Below, piece by piece: positions 44,590-56,025 of a stretch of DNA of 64,000 nucleotides. Origin of the DNA: Fulvia fulva (Eukaryota > Ascomycota > Dothideomycetes > Mycosphaerellales > Mycosphaerellaceae); assembly GCF_020509005.1 (NCBI RefSeq), contig NC_063017.1:1674001-1738000 (forward strand), written 5' to 3'. Under the pieces are notes generated by a model. That model ran no database searches. It was not told the origin of the DNA and was given only the letters and a program-made list of their open reading frames with translations. How positions within the stretch are numbered: position 1 is the stretch's first letter; each line of letters opens with the position of its first letter. The translations under genes were made by a program, and so were the position numbers.

Positions 44590-46248
44590 TTACTTCTAAC
44601 CTAGGAACCGGAAATTGCTAGGCACTACCTCTAGATCCTCTCTATTATTATCCTCTCTATCATTATCCTTAATTATCGGTATAGGCGAACGAGCTAAGGA
44701 GCTAGATAGAACTTTAGCCCCTCTCGGCCTCTCGGTAATCGAGCCGAATCGTAAAGTACGTCTAGTCGCGATTAACCGCCTAAAGCGCTTAGCTACTAGA
44801 AGAACGGGAGGACTAGCTATACGACCGTAGACCGTAGGCGAGGTTACGACCGCCTCGCCCTTACCCTTAGAGTCTTCTAGGAGAGGCGTCTATACCGGAA
44901 TCTCGCGGTGCTACCTAACGTAGTCGGAGGTATCGCTTAGACCCTCCTACGGCTCGTTACGGTCTAGGGTATAGCGCGGCGATATCTACCGAGGGCTACG
45001 CCGAGTCCTAGAAGCCGACTTCTTCTTAGCTAAGGCCGCGGACTTCTTACTAGCTAAAGACACGGGCTTCTTACCCGGAGGCTTCCTAGGTACCTTAGGT
45101 ATACTAGCGGACTTACTAGGCTTAGTTAGTAATACGAACAAGCCGTCGTCCTCCTTATCTAAGGTGTTCTCCTCCTAGCTAGGTCTATTCGTATTAGTCT
45201 CGGCGTTCTCGCGAACAAAGGCGTAGACGTAAGCCAAGTTAGCCTTTAACGCGGCCTTTAGGCGGCTAGCGGTATCGCGGGTAGTATAAGGCTTACGACT
45301 AACCTAGAAGACTAGACTATATATAGCTAGGGTCGGGGCGTTAATCTAAGCTAGATTACGATACTTAAACTTAGTATTCTAGAACTGACTAGACTCCGTA
45401 ACCTAAGTAATATCGTAGGCCTAGGGAAGATTAGAGAAGTTAGCTACCTTACTAGGGGTACCTAGGCGCTTAGAGTCCTTTAACCGGGAAGACCGCTTAG
45501 TATAGCTAGACTTAGTACGAGACCGGCTACGGTCGTAGGTAGAGTACTTACTAGTCTAGAAACAATTAGTATAGCCGCCGCGCTCGATAAAGGTAAAGTC
45601 GTCTATAGTATTAGGCTTAGGATCCTCCTAGTCGTATTTCTCTAGCTTACTACTCGGTAGGCTAAGTTACTAGTACTTAGTAAAGGTTCCTAGCGGACGC
45701 TCGGTATCGCCCTTAGAACGGCAGCTTTATACGTATCGCGTAGATCTAGAGCGGCCGCTATAGTAGCTAAAGACAATCGCCGCTAGCCTAGTTTATACGG
45801 TATACGGTCTAAAAGCGATAGGCTACCTTAGAATACCGCCCTTAGGGACCTCTTCGAAAACGTCGAAGTCGGAGTCTAACGCGGCTACTAGCTTTAGAAC
45901 GCCGCTAAACTAGAAGCGGCTATAGCGTAAAGGGAGTATATAAATTATCTTAAAGAATCTAGCTCCTCCGTCGATCCTTAGACACTAGCGCGCGATACGG
46001 GCTAACTATAGCGCGATCTAATCGTCTAGCTTAATAACGTCGCGAGAGAACTAGACTTTAAACTAGAAGGCGTAGAGCCGAGTCTACTAACCGGCTAACT
46101 ATCCGGTAGGTATATCCGGAAGGCGCGTCTTAGTACAAACGGGGAGCCGCGGGAAGTTATTAGATACGGCCGAATTATAGGTAACGGTAAGGGCGTCTAT
46201 CTAAGCTATTAACTCCTCGCCTTAAGGAGAGCGCGGGATAGGAGCTAT
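44590..46248 (-). pseudogene. Unrecognised 551-codon gene in E2
   Basis: The second copy of the frame at 40393-42051, with the same in-frame TAG/TAA stops and no length change. The shared stops show that the unit was copied as already mutated DNA. Function unknown. Confidence 0.6.
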
Positions 46249-46917
46249 AGTAAGCTATAGGGAAGAAAGGAGTCTAAAACACGTTAGTATTACTACGTTA
46301 ACGCCGATACCGCGGCGCGGCTTATATACCTTAATCTGATTAAGAATAAGTTAGCTAAGGCTAAAGAAGGTTAAGGAAGAAGCTACCGAAGGGCGAAGAG
46401 GTTGTTAAAGACTTAGTAAGCTTAAAGGTTAGTATTTGTAGTTAGATTAATTTAGAATAAGAGCGTGCTTTTATACTTACGTTCTATATAAGCTACCTAA
46501 TACTACGAGCTTTTAACGATATAGGAAGGCGCGTATACGCGTAAGAAGCTCGCGGCGAGGTTATCTAACGGGGTCAGTAAGCTTGTAGTAAGCTTAGGTA
46601 GTAGAGTTAAGCCGCGTAAGGTAGTTATATATACGGAGTGAAGTAAGCTAAAGGGTCGTAGGCTAGGAAGCTACGACGAAGGAAGCTAAAGCTTTAGGAT
46701 CTCTTTTGTTATCGATTTAAGTATATAGGCGATTAGGCTGGCCGCCTTAGGCTAATACAGGTGTATTAGGGTCTAGTAGAGGAGGATGTGACGTTCTTAT
46801 CCGAACATACCGCCGGCTTAGCGCTTAGCTTTATATTTAGAGTTTTCTTAGGTAGCTTTCCTATATCTTAGATTTATACTCGCTAAGGTTCTTATAATAG
46901 ACGTTACTAGGTTATAA

Positions 46918-48272
46918 GTGACGGTCCCTAAATCATCCCTTAGAAAGAGAAAGGCTGACTATAATGTTAAGGGCTATAATATAAAATAGAAAGCCCTAAA
47001 ATCTATAGTCCCTAAGTCCGAACTAACTACTAAAGTGGGAGAAGCAATAGACCTCTTAGAGAACCTTGCTGCTTTCTACTAAGCTTTCTTTATAGCTATA
47101 TAATTAGTAGACAGTTCAATACTATAGGATAGCGAATTCCTAGAAGAAGTTAAGGAAATAGCCTTTATAGTAACTATAGAAGCTATTATATATAAGTAAG
47201 AGGTCCTAATTCCAAAATCCTATAAGGATGCTATAAATAATAAGAAATAGGGACATCTTTAGAAGGAAGTAATCCAAAAGGAACTAGATACTCTATAGAG
47301 TAACAACACCTAGGAAAATTCTATTCTACTAAAAGGAGCAAATCTAGTCACATTAAGATAGGTCTTTGATATTAAGAGAAGCATTAGTAGAGATATTGAA
47401 AAGATCAAGGCTAGACTAGTTATAAGGGGCTTCTTACAGAAGTTTAGTGTTGACTTTATAGAGACATTTACACCTATAGTAAGATAGGACACCCTTAGGG
47501 TGTTTATAGCTATTGTGTATAAGAAGGATCTTTATCTTCACTAAGTAGATATAAACAATACATTTATAGAAAGCACCCTCTATAAAGACATCTTTATATT
47601 ACTACTACTAGGAGTTGAGCTTCTACTAAATATAGTGTTCAAAATCCTTAAAAGCTTATATAGACTTAAGTAAGCAGCTAGAGATTAGAATTAACTCTAT
47701 GTGTCAAAGCTTAGAGAGATTAGATTCATATAGTTAGAAGTGGATCTATACCTACTTATCTATAAGAATGTCAAAGCTTAGAGAGATTGGATTCACATAG
47801 TCAAAAGTAGATCTATGCCTACTTATCTGTAAGAAGAGGGAGATCATAATCCTTATATATATAGATGACATTCCAATTGCTATACTAAAGTTAATAGATG
47901 TTCTCTAGTTCAAAAGAGAACTTGGCAAGATGTTCAAGATTAAAGATCTAGGTAAACCTAAAAAGATCCTTAGCATAAGAGTTATAAGGGACAGGAAGAG
48001 AGGAATCCTAAAACTTGACTAAGGATACTTTGTTAGGGACAGCCTAGCTAAGATAGGAATGAACTATAAGAAGGTAGTAACTACATACTCACCTATAGAC
48101 AGCTATAAGGCCCTCAAACCTTCAAGCCATATAGATAAGAGGTGTAACAAGGTAGAGTACTAGAGTATCAATAGTACTTAGATATAGCTAGTAACAATTA
48201 TAAGGCTAGACATTGCTTTTGCCCTAGGAAGGATAAGCTCATTTGTGAGTGACCTATCGACCTACTACATAA
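46918..48272 (+). pseudogene. Truncated copia RT in E2
   Basis: Second copy of the RT fragment at 42721-44075, with the same truncation point against an LTR and the same 67-bp duplication. The active site reads YIDD (ATA for ATG). Confidence 0.8.
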
Positions 48273-48777
48273 TATTAGTTTATAAGCTTTATATAGCTAC
48301 TTACTCGATATACTATTATAAAGCGGTAGACTATTAAATCCGATAGATTCTAACAACCCGTAAGCTTCTAGTATCGCTAGGATTGTACGGAAATGCTTGT
48401 CTAGGCCGTAATAGGCTAGCGCCGGACTACCGGCTTTTAATATCTTTAGAACTAGCTATGTTCTAATTATATTAAAATCTAGAACGCTCTAGGTGGTCTA
48501 GAAGACAAGCTATAGAATTTAATAGAATCTACGAGATATAACTTCTTACAAATCCGCTTCTTATTATGAATATACTACGTAATAGATTACGTAGTATAGA
48601 AGGTTCTAGGAGTCTATAATCGAATATAAATAAGGGTAGAATAAGCCCTCTAGATAGGACAAGCAAAAAAGCAAGTCTACTACTCTTAACTACTATAACC
48701 TCGACTATTATACTCGACTCATTACGACTATCTACGAATATCCTAAGGCTAGCTTCCGCTACGAACACCTTTTAATA
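48273..48777 (+). repeat. Copia F LTR 3 (5' LTR of F, 505 bp, left-type)
   Basis: Starts TATTAGTTTATAAGC, ends CCTTTTAATA. Private markers: GGCTTTTAATAT (about 48432), AAAAGCAAG (about 48668) and ACTCATTACGAC (about 48717). It is followed immediately by the primer-binding site, which fixes the boundary. Confidence 0.88.
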
Positions 48778-48791
48778 GGTTATGAGCCCGG
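48778..48791 (+). promoter_or_regulatory. Primer-binding site of copia F (half-tRNA iMet type)
   Basis: GGTTATGAGCCCGG starts right after the LTR. It is the complement of the anticodon stem-loop of initiator tRNA-Met (CCGGGCUCAUAACC), not of a tRNA 3' end. Drosophila copia is known to prime from such a cleaved 5' half of tRNA-iMet. Copia G has the same site at 49874 with one TG to TA change. Confidence 0.8.
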
Positions 48792-49460
48792 ATCAGCTCT
48801 TAGCCTACGGAACTTAGTCGCCCCTACTAATTAGGAACGATAACTACGCCCTATATATACGACAAGCGGCGTAGCGACCGAAGAAACCCGAGGAAACAAA
48901 CGAGAAACGGCAAAAATCGCGCGAATCTACTAGAAGGTCCGACACGGATAGGGATTCCCCGCGTTATAAATAAGCGGGCTATACTAAAAAGGGAAACACC
49001 CCGGATATCCTAACATCCCGGCGAAAAATCAGCGCTAGTCTCGGCAAACCTTCCGTTTACGGAAGTACCCCGCATTTCGAAGCTACGAGGATTGCGACTT
49101 ACTATAATTATTACAACTTCGTAAATTCGATAACTCGACAACCCTACGACCTCAAAATTCAAACCAACCTGTTGCCGGATCGGGAATATACGACGAATCT
49201 GACTATAGAGAGCCTATAGCGTTACAAAGTCCCTTCGGAGCGCTATCCTAAGTGATTAGGAATTTTAGCGTTACTAGTAGTATAAAATCCTTACGAGGAA
49301 CCTACTAGCAATCCGTATACTAATACGCTAGGACGAAAGATAGCGAAATCTAAGGGCGGGAGCCTGCGAAAGTAGCTACAGTATTGTGCCTATCTCTCTA
49401 TAAAAGGAAAGGGCAATTTTTCAATAAAGCTCTTTACTTTCTAAAGGACGCTTTTTAAAG
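48792..49460 (+). other. Leader of copia F
   Basis: About 670 bases without a convincing reading frame. Near the end CTATAAAAGG (about 49399-49408) and CAATAAAGC (about 49421-49429) stand 35-65 nt before the gag ATG. They look like a TATA box and a polyadenylation-type signal, unexpected this far inside the element. Confidence 0.55.
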
Positions 49461-49639
49461 ATGTCTTTTAACGATAAGACATTTAATATTACGCGTCTAA
49501 GGGGCCAATCTAATTATAAATTTTGGGCCCTAAGAATAAAAGCGTACCTTACGAAAGAAGGCCTAAATAAGGCTATAGAGGAACCTATTACGGACGATAA
49601 AGAAATTAAAAATAAAGCGCTCGCTGTTATTAGGTTATC
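49461..49639 (+). pseudogene. gag: gag of copia F, first 59 codons
   Basis: Starts ATG TCT TTT AAC (MSFNDKTFNITRL) with the copia Gag N-terminal pattern, including LRGQSNYKFWALRIKAYL. Cut at 49639 by copia G; it continues at 55170 with exact frame continuity (TTA TC|T ATT AAG). Confidence 0.88.
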
Positions 49640-49873
49640 TATTAAGAACATATAGGCCGTAGGACAAGTATATAGGTGTGGGTGTGTTATGTGACTAGAT
49701 CACGTAACTAGGCTTTACTAGCCTATAGGCTAGTAAACATCCGGACACCTAGTATCTACCTATACTAACACCGGTGATACTATATATAGATATACGCTAT
49801 CCTATTAGGTCCTTCTTCGTCTTTTGTATAATCCGCCGTCTTCTACTATTACGTAACTTGTACCTATTTAACA
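49640..49873 (+). repeat. 5' LTR of copia G (234 bp)
   Basis: TATTAAGAACATATAGG...CCTATTTAACA. The partner starts TGTTAAGAGCA, so the TA and AACA here are RIP transitions. Ends with an intact ACA. Confidence 0.92.
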
Positions 49874-49888
49874 GGTTATAAGCCCGGG
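49874..49888 (+). promoter_or_regulatory. Primer-binding site of copia G
   Basis: GGTTATAAGCCCGGG directly after the LTR. It equals the F site with TGA changed to TAA, and is complementary to the initiator tRNA-Met anticodon arm. Confidence 0.75.
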
Positions 49889-50279
49889 TTAGTAACTCGG
49901 TGTTTCACCCTCGACAAAGTCGTATTAGAGTTATTCCTCTTTAGAACAAAAGAAAGGTAGACTAGAGGCCGCACCCACCTTATATAGGAAGCTATAGCCG
50001 TGCTATAGGTATATATAAGACGTAAAAGAGCCTAGTAAGGCACTATTAGACTCTAAGTTAGGGAGCCTATACTAATACCTTAGATAAGTAGGCGAGCTTA
50101 CTAAGAAGAGTCGCTCTCCGTACATCGCGTTCGTATCGACTAACTGTTTATTCTAAGAGAGCCGTAGTATCTTAGAAACCCCCTCTACTAAGAGAGTTAC
50201 GCTATAGTGTCTTAGTACTAATACGATCCTTCGACTTTCCTCCTCTTCCCGGCGGATAGCTATCCTCTCCGCTATTAAC

Positions 50280-51440
50280 CTCGCGTTCGGTTTATCCTAT
50301 TTCGATCCGATCTCGTACGACCAAATATATCCTTTTACCTAAGGGTAGCTAACCTATCCCTTAACTTACAAAAATAGAGAACGAGACTAGGTTTATAAGA
50401 AAGAGAGTAGCACCTCTTCTAATAAGAGAGAACTACGAAATATAGTTTAAGCTAATAAGAATATACCTAGTATTAAAGTAGGTTAACTAGGTCCTCGAAG
50501 ACATTATTACGGACATTCCCGCTACAATCCTATCTATAGCGACACCCTCTATATTATCGGAGTCATCCCTTCCTTTAGATTAAGCGATAAGGAAGGCATC
50601 GTACAGACGGCATAATATAACGGCCCTATATAAGATGTACATCTGTCTGTTAACAGATAACTAAGAGATAATATACGAGATCCGGTATATAAAGGAGTTG
50701 TAGGAATAGGCTAAAGCTAAATATAAGAGAAGACTTCTCGCTACTAGAAGAAGTTTGCTTTAGCAATACACCAATTTCGTGATAATAGAGGACTAGTCAA
50801 TAGATGACGCCTAGTAGGAGCTTAGCTCAATTGTAAGGAGGGCTGTTTCAATCTCGCCTTAGTTCTAAGACATTAAGACTAAGGACAGAAAGATCTAGCA
50901 ACTCTTAGTAGCTCTACTAGACTCCTTTGGCTCAATTCGCGATATAATTAATGCCTAGGTGAATCTCTTACTACAAGACATTCTTACAATCCTTAGGGAG
51001 AAGCAAGAATTAATGATTTATTAAGGGATAGCTATATTCGCTAAGAAGGGTTTCTAGGGCAAGCTTACGTGCTATCTCTATAATAGTAACTATTTTCATA
51101 AGCAAGTGCCTATACCTTTCTATAGCTCAGTAGGCTATTAGGAACAAGGACAAACTAGCTAGGGTTACCTACTCTACTAAGAGACAACCGTTACTACCTC
51201 GTAGGAGGTCATTATTACCAAACCTTCGTAATGTCCTTAAGATAATAACGGACCTTATAAAGCAGATAAAGGAGAGCCGTAAGCCAAAGGCCTCCTCTAG
51301 TAAGCCTATAAGGGCCTATACGACCTAGGAAGATGTATTAGACCCTAAGATACTATTAGGAGATAATAATGTTAATAAGGTTACCTATTCTACTATAGAA
51401 GCCAAAGGTAAGTACCCCTTGTCCGAGTAGTTACTTAACT
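50280..51440 (+). pseudogene. gag: gag region of copia G
   Basis: A plus-strand frame with TAG/TAA at Gln positions, for example ENYEIQFKLIRIYL-like text at about 50430-50480 and a Lys/Arg-rich segment near 50700-50760. No ATG remains to mark the start, and no clear zinc knuckle is seen. The stretch 49889-50280 before it has no recognised content. Confidence 0.6.
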
Positions 51441-54400
51441 CTTATATATCATTATATATGACTAACTAAGATTTACTATTCAGGACACTGAAGCCTCTTT
51501 AAAAGAGGAAGTGGATCAAAGTTAGGGGTGGCTATCTACAAGCTATATATATAGGAAGTGTAGTAATAGGTAGTCCTTCTAGAAAGCAAATTGTCTTAGA
51601 AAATGTCCTATTTGTTCCTAGCCTTAGAGTTAGTCTTGTTTCGTAGAATCAGTTTAGCCAATAGTTTACTATCTAACTACCTAGTTTCACCCTAAAATCC
51701 TTGTCTAGTAGACCCGTTGTCTAGACTAAACTTCGAGGAGGAGTACCGTTTATCTACTCGATCTCGGAAATTCTTAAGCTATAGGGTATACTCTCTTAAG
51801 AACGTGACGGTACCGCTATAGCTAATACTAAGTCCGAAGATTAGTAGGAGCTATAGCATAGAAGATGTGTACACCTTAGTAAGGGACTACTAAGAAACCT
51901 GTATAGAGTCACTAATAAGAAAGATCCCATTCCTATTCCTTCTAAACACTAGAATTGTAAGGTCTACTCCCTTACAAACATAAGGAAGTTCAAAGGACCT
52001 ACTATAGAGAGGAAAGGGGAGAGGCTGGCCCTTATCTCTATTGACATCTATAGGCCTTTTTAGGGCGTAGTCTCTAGGCTAGGATACAAATATTGGCTTG
52101 AGATTGTAGACAACTTCTCTAGGAAGAAGTGGGTGATCCCTTTAAAGGCTAGGAGCGACGCTCCTACAGCCCTACGGGATTAGAAGGTCTAGGCAGAACG
52201 GTAGTCAAGGTGCTTTCTGTCTACGATCCGTAGTAATAGTATAAAGGAAATTCTCGCCTTACTAAAAGAGTAGGAGAAAGAGTTTAGCACTTAGATAGAC
52301 AGAACTGATACCTACAACTCTCTTTAAAATAGACCTATAGAAAGGTCAATTCAAGCCTCTAAGAACACAGTCCGGGCTATACTTAAAGACTCTAGTATAC
52401 TAGTTAAGTTCTAGCTAGAAGCCTTATAAGCACAGACTGTAATTAGAAACAGACTACCTAATAGTCCGATCATTAATAGTATTGCTCTTTTACTAGAAGA
52501 AGCCTTTACTAGCTAAGTACCGTTAGTCAACTATTTCCGCGTCTAGGGATACAAAGCTATAGTCTATATAGACCTAAGAGCCTAACCTTAAGGCTTAAGG
52601 AGAGACAAGTTAATAAACCGAGGAAAAGAAGCCGTGTTTATAGGCTACTTAGAAAACACTACAAAATAATAGCTGTTCTAGGATCCTAATATAAAAGCAA
52701 TAAAAGCGTATAGACACGTCGACTAGTTTAAGAATAAGAAGGGGGGAGATATAGATCTTGGTATCACCTTTACTAACTAGCCGAGTCGAGCGCTATAGCG
52801 TAATCCTATTAGGAGGAAGCCCTTTAGGGCGAAATTTTCCGATAGGGGATTATTAGAGACACCGTTACGAAGGCTAGGAGAAAATATTAAGGCGGGTTTA
52901 ACACTATCGAAGGCTAATAACGGTAGATCTATATAGAACCTACCTAAGTTATTAACACTATAGTAACCGCTGTTTATACAACTTCCCCCTCCCCTAAAGG
53001 ACATTAGGGAATACTAGAAGTTTAGAGATTAGGGTACTCTAATAAAAGAAAAAGAAGATGTCGTTTAGTTCGACCTATCCGAACACCTAGCGCTACCTCA
53101 GGTTGTAGGTAATAAGAGGTTAAGGGGGGACGGAGATAATAACTCTAAAGAGTATAAGGCTAAACACTATAAGGCTCTTATTACCTAGATGTTCTATCTA
53201 GACCCTATAATAAGCTAGGTAGAGGAGATTCTAAACGACGTAGAAGAATATACATTTGCTACTATTAGGTAGGCTATAGCCTATTAGTAGGAAGTGCCAA
53301 TCCTAAAGTCCTATAAGGTAGCCGTAAAAGACCCTAAATAGGGATATATATAGAGAGAGGCAATCGAGAACAAACTTATTACCTTAGTAAGCAATAACAC
53401 CTAGGAAGCAGTTATACCGCTAAAGGGTGCGAATCTAATTACTTCTAGGTAGGTCTTTGATATGAAAAGAATAATTAGTAGAGCTATTAAGAAGTTCAAG
53501 GCAAGACTAGTTATAAGAGGGTTTTTATAGAAATATAGGGTTGACTTTGAAGAGACCTTTGTACCTACTATTAGACATAATACTCTCCGAGTATTTATAG
53601 CAGTAGTATATAAGAGAGATCTTAAGATACACCTAGTAGATATGAATAATGCTTTTACCTAAAGCAGCCTTCTTAAAGACATCTATATAATCCTACCCCT
53701 AGGGGTTAAAGCACCTCTAAATATAGTGTTTAAGGTCCTACGAAGCCTTTATAGGCTTAAGCAAGCAGCTAGAGACTAGAACAAGCTCTGTGTTACAAAG
53801 CTAGAGAAGATTAGATTTACCTAGTCCTAGGTAGATCTATACCTACTTATCTATATAGATAGAGACCTTATAGTCCTTACCTATATAGATGACATACCTA
53901 TTGTAGCTCCGAAGCTATTAGATGTTTAGTAGTTTAAGGCTAAGCTTGGAAAAGTGTTTAAGATTAAAGATCTTAGTAAACCTACGAAGATCCTTAGAAT
54001 AAGGATTATAAGAGATAGGTCCTAAGGCACTTTGAAGCTTAATTAAGGACACTATGTCTACGCTAACTTAGCTAAGATAAATATAGCTAGAGAGAAGGCT
54101 ACGCTAACCTACTTACCTATAGAGAGCTACGAGCATTTAGTACCTACGGCACCTATAGATAAGAGGTGTAACAAACAGGATTACTAGAGCTATAATAGTA
54201 CCTAGATGTAGCCAATAATAATGACAAGGCCAGACTTCGCATTCCCCCTTAGAAGAATTAGCTTATTTGTTGCTGATCCCTCGTAGTAGTATATAAAGGC
54301 TTTAAAGAAGCTCTCCCGATACCTACGGTCGTACCTAGACCTAGGTCTTATATATAGAAAGGGAGGGGGCAATCTCTAGGGATACTCGGACTCTAACTAC

Positions 54401-54905
54401 GCTATAGACAAAGTGGATAGAGTCTCAATTCTAGGATACGTATAGTTCCTTTATAGATCACCTATATCCTAGATAAGTAGGAAGCAGAAGTCTGTTATAA
54501 CATCAATAATAGAAGCTAAGTTTATAGCTATAAACGTAGCCGTAAAGTAGTTACAATTTCTTGCTGCTGTCCTTAGGGAAATGGGGTGCCTAGAACTAGT
54601 AGGAAAGAGCTCTTTCTAGCCGAGTATAAGGGTAAGCAAGGGTACTATTAACGAGCTAAGGCTAGTCAAGCTTATAGGTAATAACTAAGCCGCTTTAACA
54701 CTTGTTAAAGATGCCTATATACATAAAAGGTCAAAGTATATTAATGTTATATATAACTATATTAGACATCTCTAGTAGTAGAAGAAGATTATAGTAGACT
54801 ACTACGGTATAAAGGACATAGCTACTAATAGGTTAATAAAGCCCCTTAATAGCTAGTAGTTTCAAAACTTTATAAGGTAGCTCTAGCTTACGTAAAGGGA
54901 TTATA
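51440..54905 (+). pseudogene. pol: pol of copia G
   Basis: A protease-like start near 51440 (NSYISLYMTN, with the DSG equivalent damaged). Integrase zinc/core region at about 51850-52500 (HRRCVHLSKGLLRNLYR, then ISIDIYRPF and the Glu block). Copia RT at about 53430-54260 with KARLVIRGFL and an intact YIDD (53882-53893). RNase H at about 54370-54860 (GYSDSNYAIDK; IEAKFIAI). Stops are TAG/TAA throughout. RT and surrounding text are related to the fragment in the E spacers. Confidence 0.85.
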
Positions 54906-54930
54906 GGAGACTATGTAGCCTAAGTGGGAG

Positions 54931-55164
54931 TGTTAAGAGCATATAGGCCGTAGGACAAGTATATAGGTGTAGGTGTATTATATAACTAGATCACGTAACT
55001 AGGGTTTACTAGCCTATAGGCTAGTAAACATCCGGACACCTAGCATCTACCTATACTAATACCGGCGATACTATATATAGATACACGCTATCCTATTAGG
55101 TCCTTCTTCGTCTTTTGTATAATCCGCCGTCTTCTACTACTACGCGACTCGTACCTATTTAATA
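54931..55164 (+). repeat. 3' LTR of copia G (234 bp)
   Basis: TGTTAAGAGCATATAGG...CCTATTTAATA. Preceded by the purine stretch AAGTGGGAG (54922-54930), a fitting polypurine tract. Followed by TTATC. Confidence 0.92.
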
Positions 55165-55169
55165 TTATC

Positions 55170-56025
55170 TATTAAGGACGGGCCTCTTCTACAAATTCAA
55201 AATAAGGATACGGCCCTAGAAGCGTAGATTTCCTTAGAGGACTTATATAGTCCTAAAGGATTTAATTCCTCGTTCTTACTTTTAAGAGAGCTATTTAATA
55301 CTACGCTCTCTAAGAGTAATAACTCGGTAGAAAAATATACGACTACGATTTGCCGTCTATACGACGACCTTAAATCTAAAGGCGTCGAGTTGCCTAAGAC
55401 CGCTATAATAGCGTAGACTTTAAATAATCTTGCGGACGAATACGAGTCGTTTGTTACCTCTATCAGTCAAAGCCCAAGAGCTAATATAGAGGCTTATTCT
55501 CTCGAAGAATTGTTTAGTAATTTACTAGACGAATCGCGAAGATATAGCGCTAAAGATAAGGAAGATAGCGCTTTATTCGTCGGCAATTCTTCTAAAGGAA
55601 AGTCTAAGAGATACGGGCCTAAACGGCCGGGAAATAAAGGTCCTAAACACGCTAATTCGAATAAAGTATATTCTTATTACGATAAAAAGGGACAAATCGA
55701 ATCTACGTGTTTTAAGAAGAATCCTAATCTAAGAAATAAGACTTTTAAGGAAAAGGATAAGGATTCTAAGGAGGATAGCGACGCGCTATTCGCTAACTCT
55801 AACAAAGTTAGTAAAGTCGAGGTACTATTCTCTAGTATAGAGGACTTGGGCGGCGAAGAATTAAATAATACCGCCGTTTTAAGCGTAAATAGCGATAATA
55901 ATCGCGATAAAAGCGCTAAAAGTACCGATTTCATTCTAGATTCGGGCGCTTCCCGGCATATTATAGCAAATAGAGACTATTTCACTACATTCCGGGATAC
56001 TACCTACCGTATTACGGTGGGGTAA
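55170..56025 (+). pseudogene. gag: gag remainder and protease of copia F
   Basis: Continues F gag. A TGG is now TAG at 55414-55416. The zinc knuckle at about 55671-55716 reads YSYYDKKGQIESTC: both first Cys are Tyr, and His is Gln. The protease active site LDSGAS lies at 55935-55952. The frame ends at a TAA (56023-56025) created by one extra G in the run GGGG at 56019-56022; dropping one G would continue into the next frame. Both nonsense and frameshift damage are therefore present. Confidence 0.87.

Larger units (their letters stand above)
44581..48272. repeat. Spacer unit E2 (3692 bp)
   Basis: Same content and length as E1, offset 4197 bp. The few differences seen are transitions (for example 47272 C where E1 has T; ATAGATGAC at 47870 where E1 has ATGGATGAC). 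E2 and E3 share several states that E1 lacks, so they are the closest pair. Confidence 0.85.
49640..55164 (+). mobile_element. Ty1/copia element G nested in F gag (5525 bp)
   Basis: LTRs 49640-49873 and 54931-55164 (234 bp each), target-site duplication TTATC (49635-49639 and 55165-55169), primer-binding site at 49874. It carries gag, protease, integrase, RT and RNase H in copia order, all broken by TAG/TAA. It is much more heavily RIPped than its host F, although it must be younger in position. Confidence 0.94.
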
